Below, one piece after another: positions 19,240 to 27,236 of a stretch of DNA of 50,683 bases (the first letter of the stretch is position 1; the number at the start of each line of letters is the position of its first letter). The stretch is from an uncultured Bacteroides sp. Its GTDB lineage: Bacteria > Bacteroidota > Bacteroidia > Bacteroidales > Bacteroidaceae. The DNA lies in assembly GCA_947074275.1 (NCBI GenBank), contig CAMTPA010000011.1:1-50683 (forward strand), written 5' to 3'. The notes beneath the pieces were generated by a model. It did no database searches and had not been told where the DNA came from. It saw nothing but the letters and a program-made list of their open reading frames with translations. A program made the translations under genes and the position numbers.

Positions 19240-19863
19240 TTATTCTGAAATACCTAATGCCTCAAAGAGCTTATGCATTTCACTATAAGTATGCAACCTC
19301 TCGTCGGCCTCTTTGCTTTTTATAGATGCTTTTGCATTGCTAATGGCATTCGCAAGCGAGCCTTGTGGAGCACGCTTAACTGTCATTTCATGATGCAAAC
19401 CGCCAATCGATTTAAAGTACGCATCTTTCTTCTCATAGTTTGGTCGATGCTTTCTAAGTTCTCTCTCCAGCTCATCATAGCTATTAAATTTTCTAGTAAT
19501 AGCCGATTTCGTAAAGTGATAAAGAAACCACAACTCTGTGCATCGTTCGGTTTCAACAAACACCACCTTACAAGAGATTCCTGTCTTCTTTTTCTCGATG
19601 ATTTTATCGTGATATTTCGATTTCAATGTCTGATAATCGAGCTTCGATTTACCTTCACTCTTATCATCCATATCTATCAAACAATAAACCTCATCATAAC
19701 CATCAGCTACAGCCTTATCAATGGCTTTCTGCAAATCTTTCAAGCTAGAGGCACGTTGATTAAGCGATTTAGGAAGTACAGTAAAAGGACTCAACCCTTT
19801 AATCGACTCAATATAATATTTCTCGGTGATGCCCTCACCTATCACAGCTATAGCCTTTCTCAT
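19240..19863 (-). CDS. rloB: RloB-family protein
   Basis: A 207-residue RloB-like protein, the partner usually encoded behind an RloA ATPase. The N-terminal strand VIGEGITEKYYI and the later LIDMDDK give a pattern of one Glu followed by an Asp cluster, as in TOPRIM-like nucleases. ERCTELWFLYHF is the other conserved block. Its start overlaps the end of rloA by 4 nt (ATGA), so the two are translationally coupled. By analogy with other ATPase/TOPRIM pairs it may be a nuclease effector released or activated by RloA; this is inference. Confidence 0.85.
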   Translation of the reverse strand: MRKAIAVIGEGITEKYYIESIKGLSPFTVLPKSLNQRASSLKDLQKAIDKAVADGYDEVYCLIDMDDKSEGKSKLDYQTLKSKYHDKIIEKKKTGISCKVVFVETERCTELWFLYHFTKSAITRKFNSYDELERELRKHRPNYEKKDAYFKSIGGLHHEMTVKRAPQGSLANAISNAKASIKSKEADERLHTYSEMHKLFEALGISE

Positions 19864-21122
19864 GATGGTTCAGTAATTAGTATCGTAGAACCAAGCACAG
19901 GCTTTGCACCCAATTTTCCTATTCTATAAGCATTAAGCAGTGAAACATTCTTGTGAAGCCCCATATCAGACACCCTATATAGCTGTGTGCATCCATCCGC
20001 TCTATCTTTCTCAGCAAGCCACACCATATCTCGGCGAATCATCCAGCTTTCATCCAATAGCAACTGATTGTGCGTAGTAAATATCAGTTGCGACCTGCTA
20101 CCCGATTTAATAAATGTTTCGAGATAATGAATTAGCAAATCGTAGTGCAGACTGTCCTCTATTTCATCCTTCATCACTATATATCCATTCTCTTTCAAGT
20201 CGAATAGCAATCGAGCCAAACGCAAATAAGCCTTTGTTCCGGCCGATTCCATTCCATAACTTATTTGGTAGTTGCTCTCATGAGCTTGGTGAGTAAAAAT
20301 AATCTGATTCTTTGGACGAAGCAACATTTCACGCATCTGATTACTAATGCTTTCATCCTCTTCTACCTGCTTCAATATATTATCGGGCAGCGTAGTAGTG
20401 ATCAATTTAAAATCGGAGATATTGAAATCGGCTTTGCACAGCAGGTCTATAATCAAATTCTTTAGTAGTAGATTCTTCTCAGCCTCTGCCGCAATCAAGT
20501 TCTCATTATCATAGATATCCAGTTCGTGAATATAGCTCTTCACCCATTCATACACTTCGCTAATAGCAGGTGGTACATCCAAATTCTTTTTATTGAGCGT
20601 AGCAAATAGCGTATGATTGCTCAGCGTTTCTTTATTTAGATCATCACGTTGTTTTGCCTTGATATCAATGGTGCTGCCAAAAACAATCGGTTCGCCCTTT
20701 ACTCTTTTATACATCAAAGACTGCACCCCCTTATCGCTGGTGTAGGTCATTTGTTCGGCAAGGATATGCGACTCATTGTTTTCAAGGCTATACTCATATT
20801 TACGTCCGTTTGCCCAAAATATCACTTCATAGTTTGTAGGTTCACCTCTGCGCAACTCAAATGGCCGATAGATAGCTACAGGGGCAGATCCTTCATTTCT
20901 GAACAAGAACATCAATTGCCACAGCGATTCAATGGCCAACAGCAAATTAGATTTGCCCGAAGCATTGGCACCATAGACCATTGCCATCTTTAGCAACTTA
21001 ACGCCTGGCTTTACCTCTATTGTTAAATCATCGACCAATGATTTATCGGCAGAAGCCAAAAAAGAGATGGTTTGTTTCTTTCCAAATGATAGATAATTAT
21101 CTACAGAGAACTCTTGAATCAT
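19860..21122 (-). CDS. rloA: RloA-family AAA ATPase
   Basis: A 420-residue ABC/SMC-type AAA ATPase (AAA_15/21 family). It opens with the typical FSVDNYLSFGKKQTISF, then Walker A GANASGKSN near residue 50-58. Later come the Walker B region YIVMKDEIEDSLH, a D-loop and the switch-like IFTTHNQLLLD. The name comes from the 'restriction-linked ORFs' found within type I restriction loci. It has its own consensus promoter (21154-21184), so rloA-rloB-hsdR can be expressed without the upstream genes. A phage-sensing role with RloB as effector, as in ATPase/TOPRIM defence pairs, is plausible. Confidence 0.88.
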   Translation of the reverse strand: MIQEFSVDNYLSFGKKQTISFLASADKSLVDDLTIEVKPGVKLLKMAMVYGANASGKSNLLLAIESLWQLMFLFRNEGSAPVAIYRPFELRRGEPTNYEVIFWANGRKYEYSLENNESHILAEQMTYTSDKGVQSLMYKRVKGEPIVFGSTIDIKAKQRDDLNKETLSNHTLFATLNKKNLDVPPAISEVYEWVKSYIHELDIYDNENLIAAEAEKNLLLKNLIIDLLCKADFNISDFKLITTTLPDNILKQVEEDESISNQMREMLLRPKNQIIFTHQAHESNYQISYGMESAGTKAYLRLARLLFDLKENGYIVMKDEIEDSLHYDLLIHYLETFIKSGSRSQLIFTTHNQLLLDESWMIRRDMVWLAEKDRADGCTQLYRVSDMGLHKNVSLLNAYRIGKLGAKPVLGSTILITEPS

Positions 21123-21153
21123 AATTTTAAGGGTTAAATTCGTATGATACTTA

Positions 21154-21184
21154 CAAATATAGCCTACAAACTTGTTATATCAAA
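21154..21184 (-). promoter_or_regulatory. Consensus promoter of rloA-rloB-hsdR
   Basis: On the minus strand TTTG (21181-21184), an exact 19-nt spacer and TATATTTG (21154-21161) match the Bacteroidetes consensus fully. The transcript would start near 21147, about 25 nt before the rloA ATG. Confidence 0.75.
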
Positions 21185-21259
21185 GTTTTTATACTAAATA
21201 ATGCAATGGCTGAACATCTTTTAATAAGCAAGCTAATGAATCAAAATTGTATTTTGCTT

Positions 21260-21901
21260 TTATTTACACTGAATAGACAAAGCATTATGCAATTTTACTT
21301 GTGTCATGCTCATTGTTTCATAGACATAAGGATATCGTGTATTAGCAAGTTTCTCTAAATCAATCGTACCATTCCACATAGCATAGGTTGGCGATGCTTC
21401 ACCCGGATCGAGCGTAAGTAGCTTAACTAACTTACCACTATCGTCAAGCATATACCCTACAACGACAATCCAATGTCCACCACCTTTAAAAGTGATATCT
21501 ACCATTAGAGGATTATTATTATCTAATTCCTCTTTGATAAAAGAGAAAAGTTCCGATGCATCGCTACATTTATCTACAGTGATGTATTTGTGATATTTTA
21601 ATAGAATATCCTCACAATCTTCACATTCTAAGCCTTCTCGATACAGTCCATTACTATTTAACTCATTAATCAGTTTCCATTCAACAGTTCTACCGTCAAA
21701 TGGCTTTTTATCATATTGAATATCATCGGCGTTGAAAACGCCACAAATACTCAGAGCCATTACAATAGAATAAGCACCACAAGCACCATCTAAATCTCCT
21801 TGTCTGTAATGCGCTTTTTGAAGCGAACGCTTTGTTGGTTTATAACAAAGTAGCTCTCCTTGTTTTAAGATTAGTTTGTTTATTACGTGGAATGTGTTCA
21901 T
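21260..21901 (-). CDS. Papain/C39-like cysteine peptidase in the defence island
   Basis: A 213-residue protein without signal peptide. The pattern fits a papain-fold cysteine peptidase: Cys41 in GDLDGACGAYS followed by a hydrophobic helix, His143 in KGGGHWIVVVGYML and Asp165 in LLTLDPGEASP. The C39-like families share this Cys, His and Asp order and the GHW[IV]VV strand. I do not recognise a closer family. It lies 27 nt after the membrane protein gene on the same strand. An intracellular peptidase in a restriction island suggests an activator or effector that cuts a protein after infection, but substrate and role are unknown. Confidence 0.7.
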   Translation of the reverse strand: MNTFHVINKLILKQGELLCYKPTKRSLQKAHYRQGDLDGACGAYSIVMALSICGVFNADDIQYDKKPFDGRTVEWKLINELNSNGLYREGLECEDCEDILLKYHKYITVDKCSDASELFSFIKEELDNNNPLMVDITFKGGGHWIVVVGYMLDDSGKLVKLLTLDPGEASPTYAMWNGTIDLEKLANTRYPYVYETMSMTQVKLHNALSIQCK

Positions 21902-21928
21902 AGTAGATTATTGTATATAAGTAATAAG

Positions 21929-22576
21929 TTATTGATTATTACCCGAAATATATTTGCGAATTCTCCAATACCATTTCATTTGTGGATATTTATCTTTTGA
22001 GAAAAATTCTTCATTAAAGAATCTATTAGAAAGGTATAAAACAGTTAGAATCAAAACTAATGCAAGTATTATGGAGTCAAAAACAATAAAATCATATTTA
22101 TTTTTTAATTCAATTATAAACTTAAAAATAGCAACTACAGCTATCATTATCGGAAACAATAATTTATATATTATATTTACGAAAGACTTCATCCAAGGAT
22201 AAGATTGTAAATAATTAACGCCTTCACGTTGAATCAAAAAAACACCATCTTCCGATAAAGTCTTTTCAAGTTTATGAATATATGTATAGTTTCTTTCTAT
22301 TAATAACACTATTTGATAATATTGCATTACAATCCACAAATACGTAAAAATCAAAATAGAGTTAACATATTTAAAATTAATAGAGAGATCATTTATATAA
22401 TTCTGAATAATTGAAGTAGCTACATGTTCAGCGTCATTTGGTGATTGTATCTGCAAAAAGAGGATAGCAGCTAAGATTAAGATGACTACAGTAAAGATAT
22501 CCCGTTTTTTGAGATACCCCTTCAGTAAATCAAATGAATCTTTGTAATGATCATAATAATTATCTTGCGAATCCAT
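21929..22576 (-). CDS. Four-helix membrane protein next to the TIR-like gene
   Basis: A 215-residue protein with four predicted membrane helices, at about residues 28-46 (VVILILAAILFLQI), 70-92, 131-157 and 170-190. They form two hairpins joined by a charged cytoplasmic loop that includes HKLEKTLSEDG. No known domain is recognised; the layout resembles small pore-type effector proteins of abortive-infection systems. The gene is very AT-rich. It begins 1 nt after the stop codon of the TIR-like gene, so the two are almost certainly co-translated. Confidence 0.75.
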   Translation of the reverse strand: MDSQDNYYDHYKDSFDLLKGYLKKRDIFTVVILILAAILFLQIQSPNDAEHVATSIIQNYINDLSINFKYVNSILIFTYLWIVMQYYQIVLLIERNYTYIHKLEKTLSEDGVFLIQREGVNYLQSYPWMKSFVNIIYKLLFPIMIAVVAIFKFIIELKNKYDFIVFDSIILALVLILTVLYLSNRFFNEEFFSKDKYPQMKWYWRIRKYISGNNQ

Positions 22577-22577
22577 A

Positions 22578-23003
22578 TTACAACTGTTTCAGAGCATTTA
22601 ATATACCTTCTTGCGTAAAGCCATAAACTGTTTTATAAATGCACCCTGAATAATTTGTTGGTAATTTATTAAAGATCTCCAATTTCACGTACACAATTTT
22701 ATTTCCAGACTCTTTACTTTTAGCAATCTCAAAGTGTTGCCAATTATCATAGCCAATCGCAAACCTATCTTTATGTAGTTTATTTATCTCATTACCTACC
22801 AAGACTATAGTATGAGTTGCCTGATTAATCTTTGTTGTCAGCCCTGCTTTAACTCTTGATACATCATTGGTTTGGATTTCCGTAGGAGTATGATCATGAA
22901 ATTCAAAATCGAAATCAGAATTAGCATTCCAAGCAGTAAGTAAATATTTGTAGTGTCTGTCATTGTCATAATCAAAACTAACGAATACTTTTTTCTTTGC
23001 CAT
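22578..23003 (-). CDS. TIR-like protein (MTH538/DUF1863, ThsB-like)
   Basis: A 141-residue single-domain protein of the TIR-like MTH538 type, the same class as the ThsB sensors of Thoeris defence. The first strand KKVFVSFDYDND and the helix after it, the strand FDFEFHDHTP, then THTIVLVGNEIN and the helix NWQHFEIAKSKES are in the right order. Glu92 in that last helix sits where TIR NADases carry the catalytic glutamate. It is expected to cleave NAD or make a nucleotide signal. No ThsA gene is present; the neighbour encodes a bare four-helix membrane protein. It starts 18 nt after hsdS. Confidence 0.8.
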   Translation of the reverse strand: MAKKKVFVSFDYDNDRHYKYLLTAWNANSDFDFEFHDHTPTEIQTNDVSRVKAGLTTKINQATHTIVLVGNEINKLHKDRFAIGYDNWQHFEIAKSKESGNKIVYVKLEIFNKLPTNYSGCIYKTVYGFTQEGILNALKQL

Positions 23004-23021
23004 AATTTTCAGATTTAATGT

Positions 23022-24464
23022 TTATATTTTTAGTTCATTGTTCATCAATTTAGGAAGTAAAGTGTCACGTTGTTTTGTTAATGTGTGGATTTGTGCGTGA
23101 TTAGACTTCATCTTCCCTACAATTGACTCTATAAAGATATTAAAAAATGTAATAGTTTCATCATCTGGCATTTTTATTTCATAACCTTTCAAATTATCAA
23201 CATCAACACGCTGGCGACCTGATGACCCAGACATACAAGATTCTGCATAGTCTCTGAAATCTTGATATTTAGCTATAATATAAGCAAAGAATGGATGTAT
23301 ATTATCTTTCGGTCGCATTACAATATATTCAGTTGATCCCCATGCAATTTCATTTGCCCCTAAGAAGTCGATATAGGCAGTTTTACCATTTTCCAAACAA
23401 GGGGTAATACGAGCTAATAGCGTATCCCCATTTTTAAACTTGGTTCCAGAAGTAAATTCTCTATCATACCAATAAGTAGGTGCATAAGTTGTGATACTCA
23501 AATTAGACATTTCTAAGAAAGGGGAAACTGTTCCCTTAGACAATTTGCGAACTGGGTTAAAATCAATCAAGTCAGAAATAACACACTCTCCCCAATCCTC
23601 TTTTGCTCCTTCTATAAACCATTGTCTAAAGAGGGTTTCTGCCATTGCTTCGAGAGTGGCATTTTGCTTGTTTAATAAACCTATCTTATCATCTAAGGAG
23701 CTTAATATGTTGGCAATTTGTTTTTGTTTCTTTAATGAAGGGAGTTTTACAACAGCTTCCCTTAATCCTTTCAATGGAACATTAGGTATTGTTGTTCCAG
23801 TTGCTATATTATTTAAAAAATCCTGAAAATCGCTATTAAAAAACACATAGTAAAGAAACACTTTATCAACATTGTCTAATAGATTTATATAACATGCACT
23901 TTTACCTAAAATACACTTCTCGTTTTTATAAAATGCAATATTCCCTATTGTTCCATTAATAGAAATCAATATTGTATTATTTGAAAGAGGTTTAGAATAT
24001 TTTAGAAATTCTTCTTTTGAGACTTTTTTAGTATCTGCTTTTATTACAACTTTACCATTGTTTAAATTATTCCCATTGATAAAATAATAATCTCCATTAG
24101 CATCATATTGAGGTGTACCATGAAGTCCATCTCCTATCCGTGATGTTATATCTTCTAATTTATACTCCTTCCACTCTTCCTCTTCACATTCCATCTCAAA
24201 CAAAACCAAGCTATCTTCCTCAACCAATCGCCGCACAGCTTCATCAGTAATCTGCGAAAAAAGCAAAACACTTATAGGCAATTGAAGTGTATTAACAGCA
24301 TTAGCAATCTCTTTCAAATCATCGAGAGTAATAGCATTGCCCATCAATGCAATGCAGGTTTTAGTATCGGGTAAGGCATAAACAATGGCTTTCTCTATCG
24401 GTTGATAGGCAGAAAGCACACCTTTTAAATCCTCTATATTTTTATCGGTCAATCCGTATTTCAT
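23022..24464 (-). CDS. hsdS: Type I restriction specificity subunit with an N-terminal nucleotidyltransferase-like extension
   Basis: A 480-residue HsdS. Two target-recognition domains with conserved helices are seen: the first from about residue 97 (EWKEYKLEDITSRIGDG) ending in KQKQIANILSSLDDKI, and the second from about 290 (WGECVISDLIDF) ending in QIHTLTKQRDTLLPKLMNNEL. Residues 1-92 are not part of a normal HsdS. They follow the pattern of small MNT-type nucleotidyltransferases (MKYGLTDKNIEDL, IEKAIVYA, IALMGNAITLDDL, LVLFE), but the catalytic GSxxKG...DxD residues are absent. Its start overlaps dinD by 4 nt. Confidence 0.88.
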   Translation of the reverse strand: MKYGLTDKNIEDLKGVLSAYQPIEKAIVYALPDTKTCIALMGNAITLDDLKEIANAVNTLQLPISVLLFSQITDEAVRRLVEEDSLVLFEMECEEEEWKEYKLEDITSRIGDGLHGTPQYDANGDYYFINGNNLNNGKVVIKADTKKVSKEEFLKYSKPLSNNTILISINGTIGNIAFYKNEKCILGKSACYINLLDNVDKVFLYYVFFNSDFQDFLNNIATGTTIPNVPLKGLREAVVKLPSLKKQKQIANILSSLDDKIGLLNKQNATLEAMAETLFRQWFIEGAKEDWGECVISDLIDFNPVRKLSKGTVSPFLEMSNLSITTYAPTYWYDREFTSGTKFKNGDTLLARITPCLENGKTAYIDFLGANEIAWGSTEYIVMRPKDNIHPFFAYIIAKYQDFRDYAESCMSGSSGRQRVDVDNLKGYEIKMPDDETITFFNIFIESIVGKMKSNHAQIHTLTKQRDTLLPKLMNNELKI

Positions 24465-25330
24465 TCGTTATTCTTTGTTTTAGGCAGTTTGTGCGACTTC
24501 TTTTCAAGCTGTTTCTCCTCTCTTGCAACACGGCGTTCAACTTTCTTTATATCTTCCGAAGCTGGCAAATTCTCAGGCTGAATACCTCTTTGCAACAACA
24601 TATCACGCACACTATGATTGTTTTGCACATGCTCGCTTGTTATAGGATGTTCGCCTCGCAAGTCTTTTTGTTCTACATTGTAGTTGGTCATTTCGGTAGC
24701 CAAGTTTTTGGCTGCAATTGTCAAAGTGGGCAGATGATCGGCAAGTGCGCCACTTTTCACACCCAATCGACGCTTCATATTTTCGGTACTTACACCACCA
24801 AACAAAGCAGTATCGCCTTTTGAACGAATACGACCGAAACCCTTATCGTCTACCCCTCGTTGATAGATATTCTGACTTAGTTGCTTCTCTGACGAGCGCA
24901 ATCTTTCGCGTGTTTCAAGTCGAGAGAGTAACTGCAATCGTTCCTCTATGATTTCGGCATTGCGAGTTTGAACAGCAAAGTAGCTTTGCGCAAAAGCAAT
25001 TTCTATTTTCTTAGGATCACCATTTTGAGCAATTAAGTAACAAGCATAACGAGATAGCATAAAATCGGATATTTCACGAACTGACCCACTACCTAACTGG
25101 ACCATTTTCGTGACCTCACGAAAATGGTCGTCAACACTGTTTCCCTGCACATTACACGATTCAATGGCTCTATTGATAGCCACTGAAAAATTCTCCCATC
25201 GGGCATAGCCTAAGAGTTGCTGCAATTGACGTGCATACCACACTTCAATTGCGTTTCCATTGTCGTCGAGTATCTCTTCTGCAATGGCATCAAAGGCACT
25301 TTTATATTGTTTAATTTGCTGTATATCCAT
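24461..25330 (-). CDS. dinD: DNA damage-inducible protein D family (DinD)
   Basis: A 289-residue DinD-family protein. It contains the BRO/KilA-like N-terminal block (IEVWYARQLQQLLGYARWENFSVAI), the conserved KIEIAFAQSYFAVQTRNAE and the DinD core GVDDKGFGRIRSKGD. E. coli DinD inhibits RecA activity, and homologues are common inside type I restriction operons. Here it may tune recombination or the SOS response when DNA is cut. It lies 6 nt after hsdM and overlaps hsdS by 4 nt, so all three are translated together. Confidence 0.9.
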   Translation of the reverse strand: MDIQQIKQYKSAFDAIAEEILDDNGNAIEVWYARQLQQLLGYARWENFSVAINRAIESCNVQGNSVDDHFREVTKMVQLGSGSVREISDFMLSRYACYLIAQNGDPKKIEIAFAQSYFAVQTRNAEIIEERLQLLSRLETRERLRSSEKQLSQNIYQRGVDDKGFGRIRSKGDTALFGGVSTENMKRRLGVKSGALADHLPTLTIAAKNLATEMTNYNVEQKDLRGEHPITSEHVQNNHSVRDMLLQRGIQPENLPASEDIKKVERRVAREEKQLEKKSHKLPKTKNNE

Positions 25331-25336
25331 CGTTTA

Positions 25337-26869
25337 TCAGATTTTAATCTTGCTCAGATTCTCTTTAATCAATGCATTCAGGCGATCTTCTTCCAATAGT
25401 TGTGCTTCAAACTCGGCTTTGAGTGAAGTGAAACGCTCGGCAAAATTAAAGTCATCTTCTTCATCGGGCAATCCTACGTAGCGACCAGGAGTCAATACAT
25501 AGTCCAACTCGGCTACTCGCTCGACTGGCACAGAAGCACAAAAACCGGCTACATCGGCATACTCGCCATCTACATTGCGCCAGCTATGATAAGTATCGGC
25601 TATTTGCTGAATATCTTCGGGCGACAATTCGCGTGTGCGACGGTTAATGAGATGCCCCATGTTGCGCGCATCGATAAAAAGTATCTCTTTGCCACGATTG
25701 CGAAAACTACCATTGGTGCGGTTGCGGCTCATAAACCACAAGGCAGCCGGTATCTGGGTATTAAGAAAGAGTTTGGCAGGTAAGTTCACGATACAGTCTA
25801 TCAACCCTTCCTCAATCAATGTTTTGCGTATCTCGCCCTCGCCACTGGTTTTTGAAGTCAATGCACCTTTGGCCAACACAAAACCGGCTTGACCCGATGG
25901 TGTTAAGTGATAAATGAAGTGCTGAATCCAAGCAAAATTGGCATTGCCGGTGGGAGGTGTGCCATATTGCCAACGCCCATCAGTGCGCAGCTGATCACCA
26001 CTCCAATCGCTCGAGTTAAACGGTGGATTAGCAATGATATAATCGGCTTTCAAGTCTTGATGTGCATCATTCAAGAACGAGCCTTCGCTATTCCAGCGCA
26101 CGTGCGATGCATCGATGCCACGAATGGCCAAGTTCATCTTACACAAACGCCAAGTAGTTTGATTGCTCTCTTGCCCGTAGATAGAGATGTCATTGATACG
26201 TCCTTGGTGCTCTTCGACGAACTTTTCGCTTTGCACAAACATACCGCCACTACCACAACAAGGGTCAAAAACACGTCCTTTGTAGGGTTCGAGCATATTG
26301 ACCAACAACTCCACTACGCAACGAGGCGTGTAGAACTGGCCTCCTTTTTTACCTTCTGCCAATGCAAATTCGCCCAAGAAATACTCGAATACATGCCCCA
26401 ATAAGTCAGCACTATTGGTTGATGGTGATGAAAGGGTGCTATTGCCTATCAAGTCGATCAATTCACCCAAGCTGGTAGGGTCTAAGTTCTGACGAGCAAA
26501 CACTTTAGGCAATACCCCTTTGAGCGATGCATTTTCTTTTTCGATAGCATCCATTGCATCGTCAATGATTTTGCCAATCAATGGATCTTTCGCTTTCGAT
26601 ACAATGAAATTCCAACGAGCATCTGCAGGTACAAAAAACACATTCTCGGCTTTATACTCTTCGCGGTCTTCGGGATCGGCACCTTCGTCTACCTCAGTAA
26701 GTAGCTTCTCGTATAATGCTTCGAACGAAACAGAGATATATTTCAAAAAGATAAGGCCCAATACAACGTGCTTGTACTCGGCCGCATCTATATTCTTGCG
26801 TAACTTATCAGCAGCTTTCCATAACTGTTTTTCGAGCGGTTCGGCCACCGCCTCTTTTTTCTTTGCCAT
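25337..26869 (-). CDS. hsdM: Type I restriction system methyltransferase subunit M
   Basis: The adenine-N6 methyltransferase of the type I system. The N-terminal helical HsdM domain (PLEKQLWKAADKLRKN, LGLIFLKYIS) is followed by motif I DPCCGSGGMF near residue 200 and the catalytic motif NPPFN near 280. The 510 residues are typical. The frame extends to 26920, but the start at 26869 (MAKKKEAV) fits the family better. The promoter at 27019-27049 implies an untranslated leader of about 140 nt. First gene of a chain hsdM-dinD-hsdS-TIR-membrane protein-peptidase with spacings of 27 nt or less. Confidence 0.96.
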   Translation of the reverse strand: MAKKKEAVAEPLEKQLWKAADKLRKNIDAAEYKHVVLGLIFLKYISVSFEALYEKLLTEVDEGADPEDREEYKAENVFFVPADARWNFIVSKAKDPLIGKIIDDAMDAIEKENASLKGVLPKVFARQNLDPTSLGELIDLIGNSTLSSPSTNSADLLGHVFEYFLGEFALAEGKKGGQFYTPRCVVELLVNMLEPYKGRVFDPCCGSGGMFVQSEKFVEEHQGRINDISIYGQESNQTTWRLCKMNLAIRGIDASHVRWNSEGSFLNDAHQDLKADYIIANPPFNSSDWSGDQLRTDGRWQYGTPPTGNANFAWIQHFIYHLTPSGQAGFVLAKGALTSKTSGEGEIRKTLIEEGLIDCIVNLPAKLFLNTQIPAALWFMSRNRTNGSFRNRGKEILFIDARNMGHLINRRTRELSPEDIQQIADTYHSWRNVDGEYADVAGFCASVPVERVAELDYVLTPGRYVGLPDEEDDFNFAERFTSLKAEFEAQLLEEDRLNALIKENLSKIKI

Positions 26870-27018
26870 ATATGGGTTATTTTTTATTTTTGAGGTCAAC
26901 TTATATTTGCTACTTTTCAAATTTTGGACAAAACTGAAATTCGGAAAATGATTTTTCAGAGTGAGTTATATCAACGATGTTACAATTGTCCGTCCAAAGA
27001 AAAGTTGCAAGTGTGAAA
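26870..27018 (-). other. Long leader of the hsdM operon
   Basis: About 143 nt lie between the predicted start of transcription near 27012 and the hsdM ATG. The segment is AT-rich. No riboswitch or clear hairpin was recognised. A TATATTTG on the plus strand at 26902-26909 lacks a -33 partner. Confidence 0.4.
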
Positions 27019-27049
27019 CAAAGATATGCAATTTATACGATGCAGCAAA
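27019..27049 (-). promoter_or_regulatory. Consensus promoter of the hsdM operon
   Basis: On the minus strand TTTG (27046-27049), a 19-nt spacer and TATCTTTG (27019-27026) match the Bacteroidetes consensus exactly. Confidence 0.7.
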
Positions 27050-27195
27050 CTCTGATAACGTAAAAAGATTTAGCAAAAACTATTGGAGTAGATAGAAATT
27101 CGATTGGTAGATGGGTGATGCACAATTGTGATATGCGTAATAGCTACTCGCCAATATTTACCCACCCAATATTTCCGCATTCGAGCATTATAGCT

Positions 27196-27203
27196 TACTT
27201 TTG
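27196..27203 (+). promoter_or_regulatory. -7 element of the hybrid two-component system gene
   Basis: TACTTTTG fits TAnnTTTG, about 34 nt before the ATG at 27237. The -33 element is weak (TTTC near 27172). Confidence 0.4.
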
Positions 27204-27236
27204 TTTTGACAAATGCTTTGAAAAACAAAGAAGCCA

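Noticed and set aside
19240..21122. RloA/RloB pair as a PARIS (AriA/AriB) system
   Set aside because: The layout of ATPase plus TOPRIM-like partner is similar, but motifs and the restriction-locus context fit RloA/RloB better; equating them needs a profile search.
22578..23003. Complete Thoeris system
   Set aside because: Only the TIR-like half is present; no ThsA with SIR2, macro or SLOG domain was found in the window.
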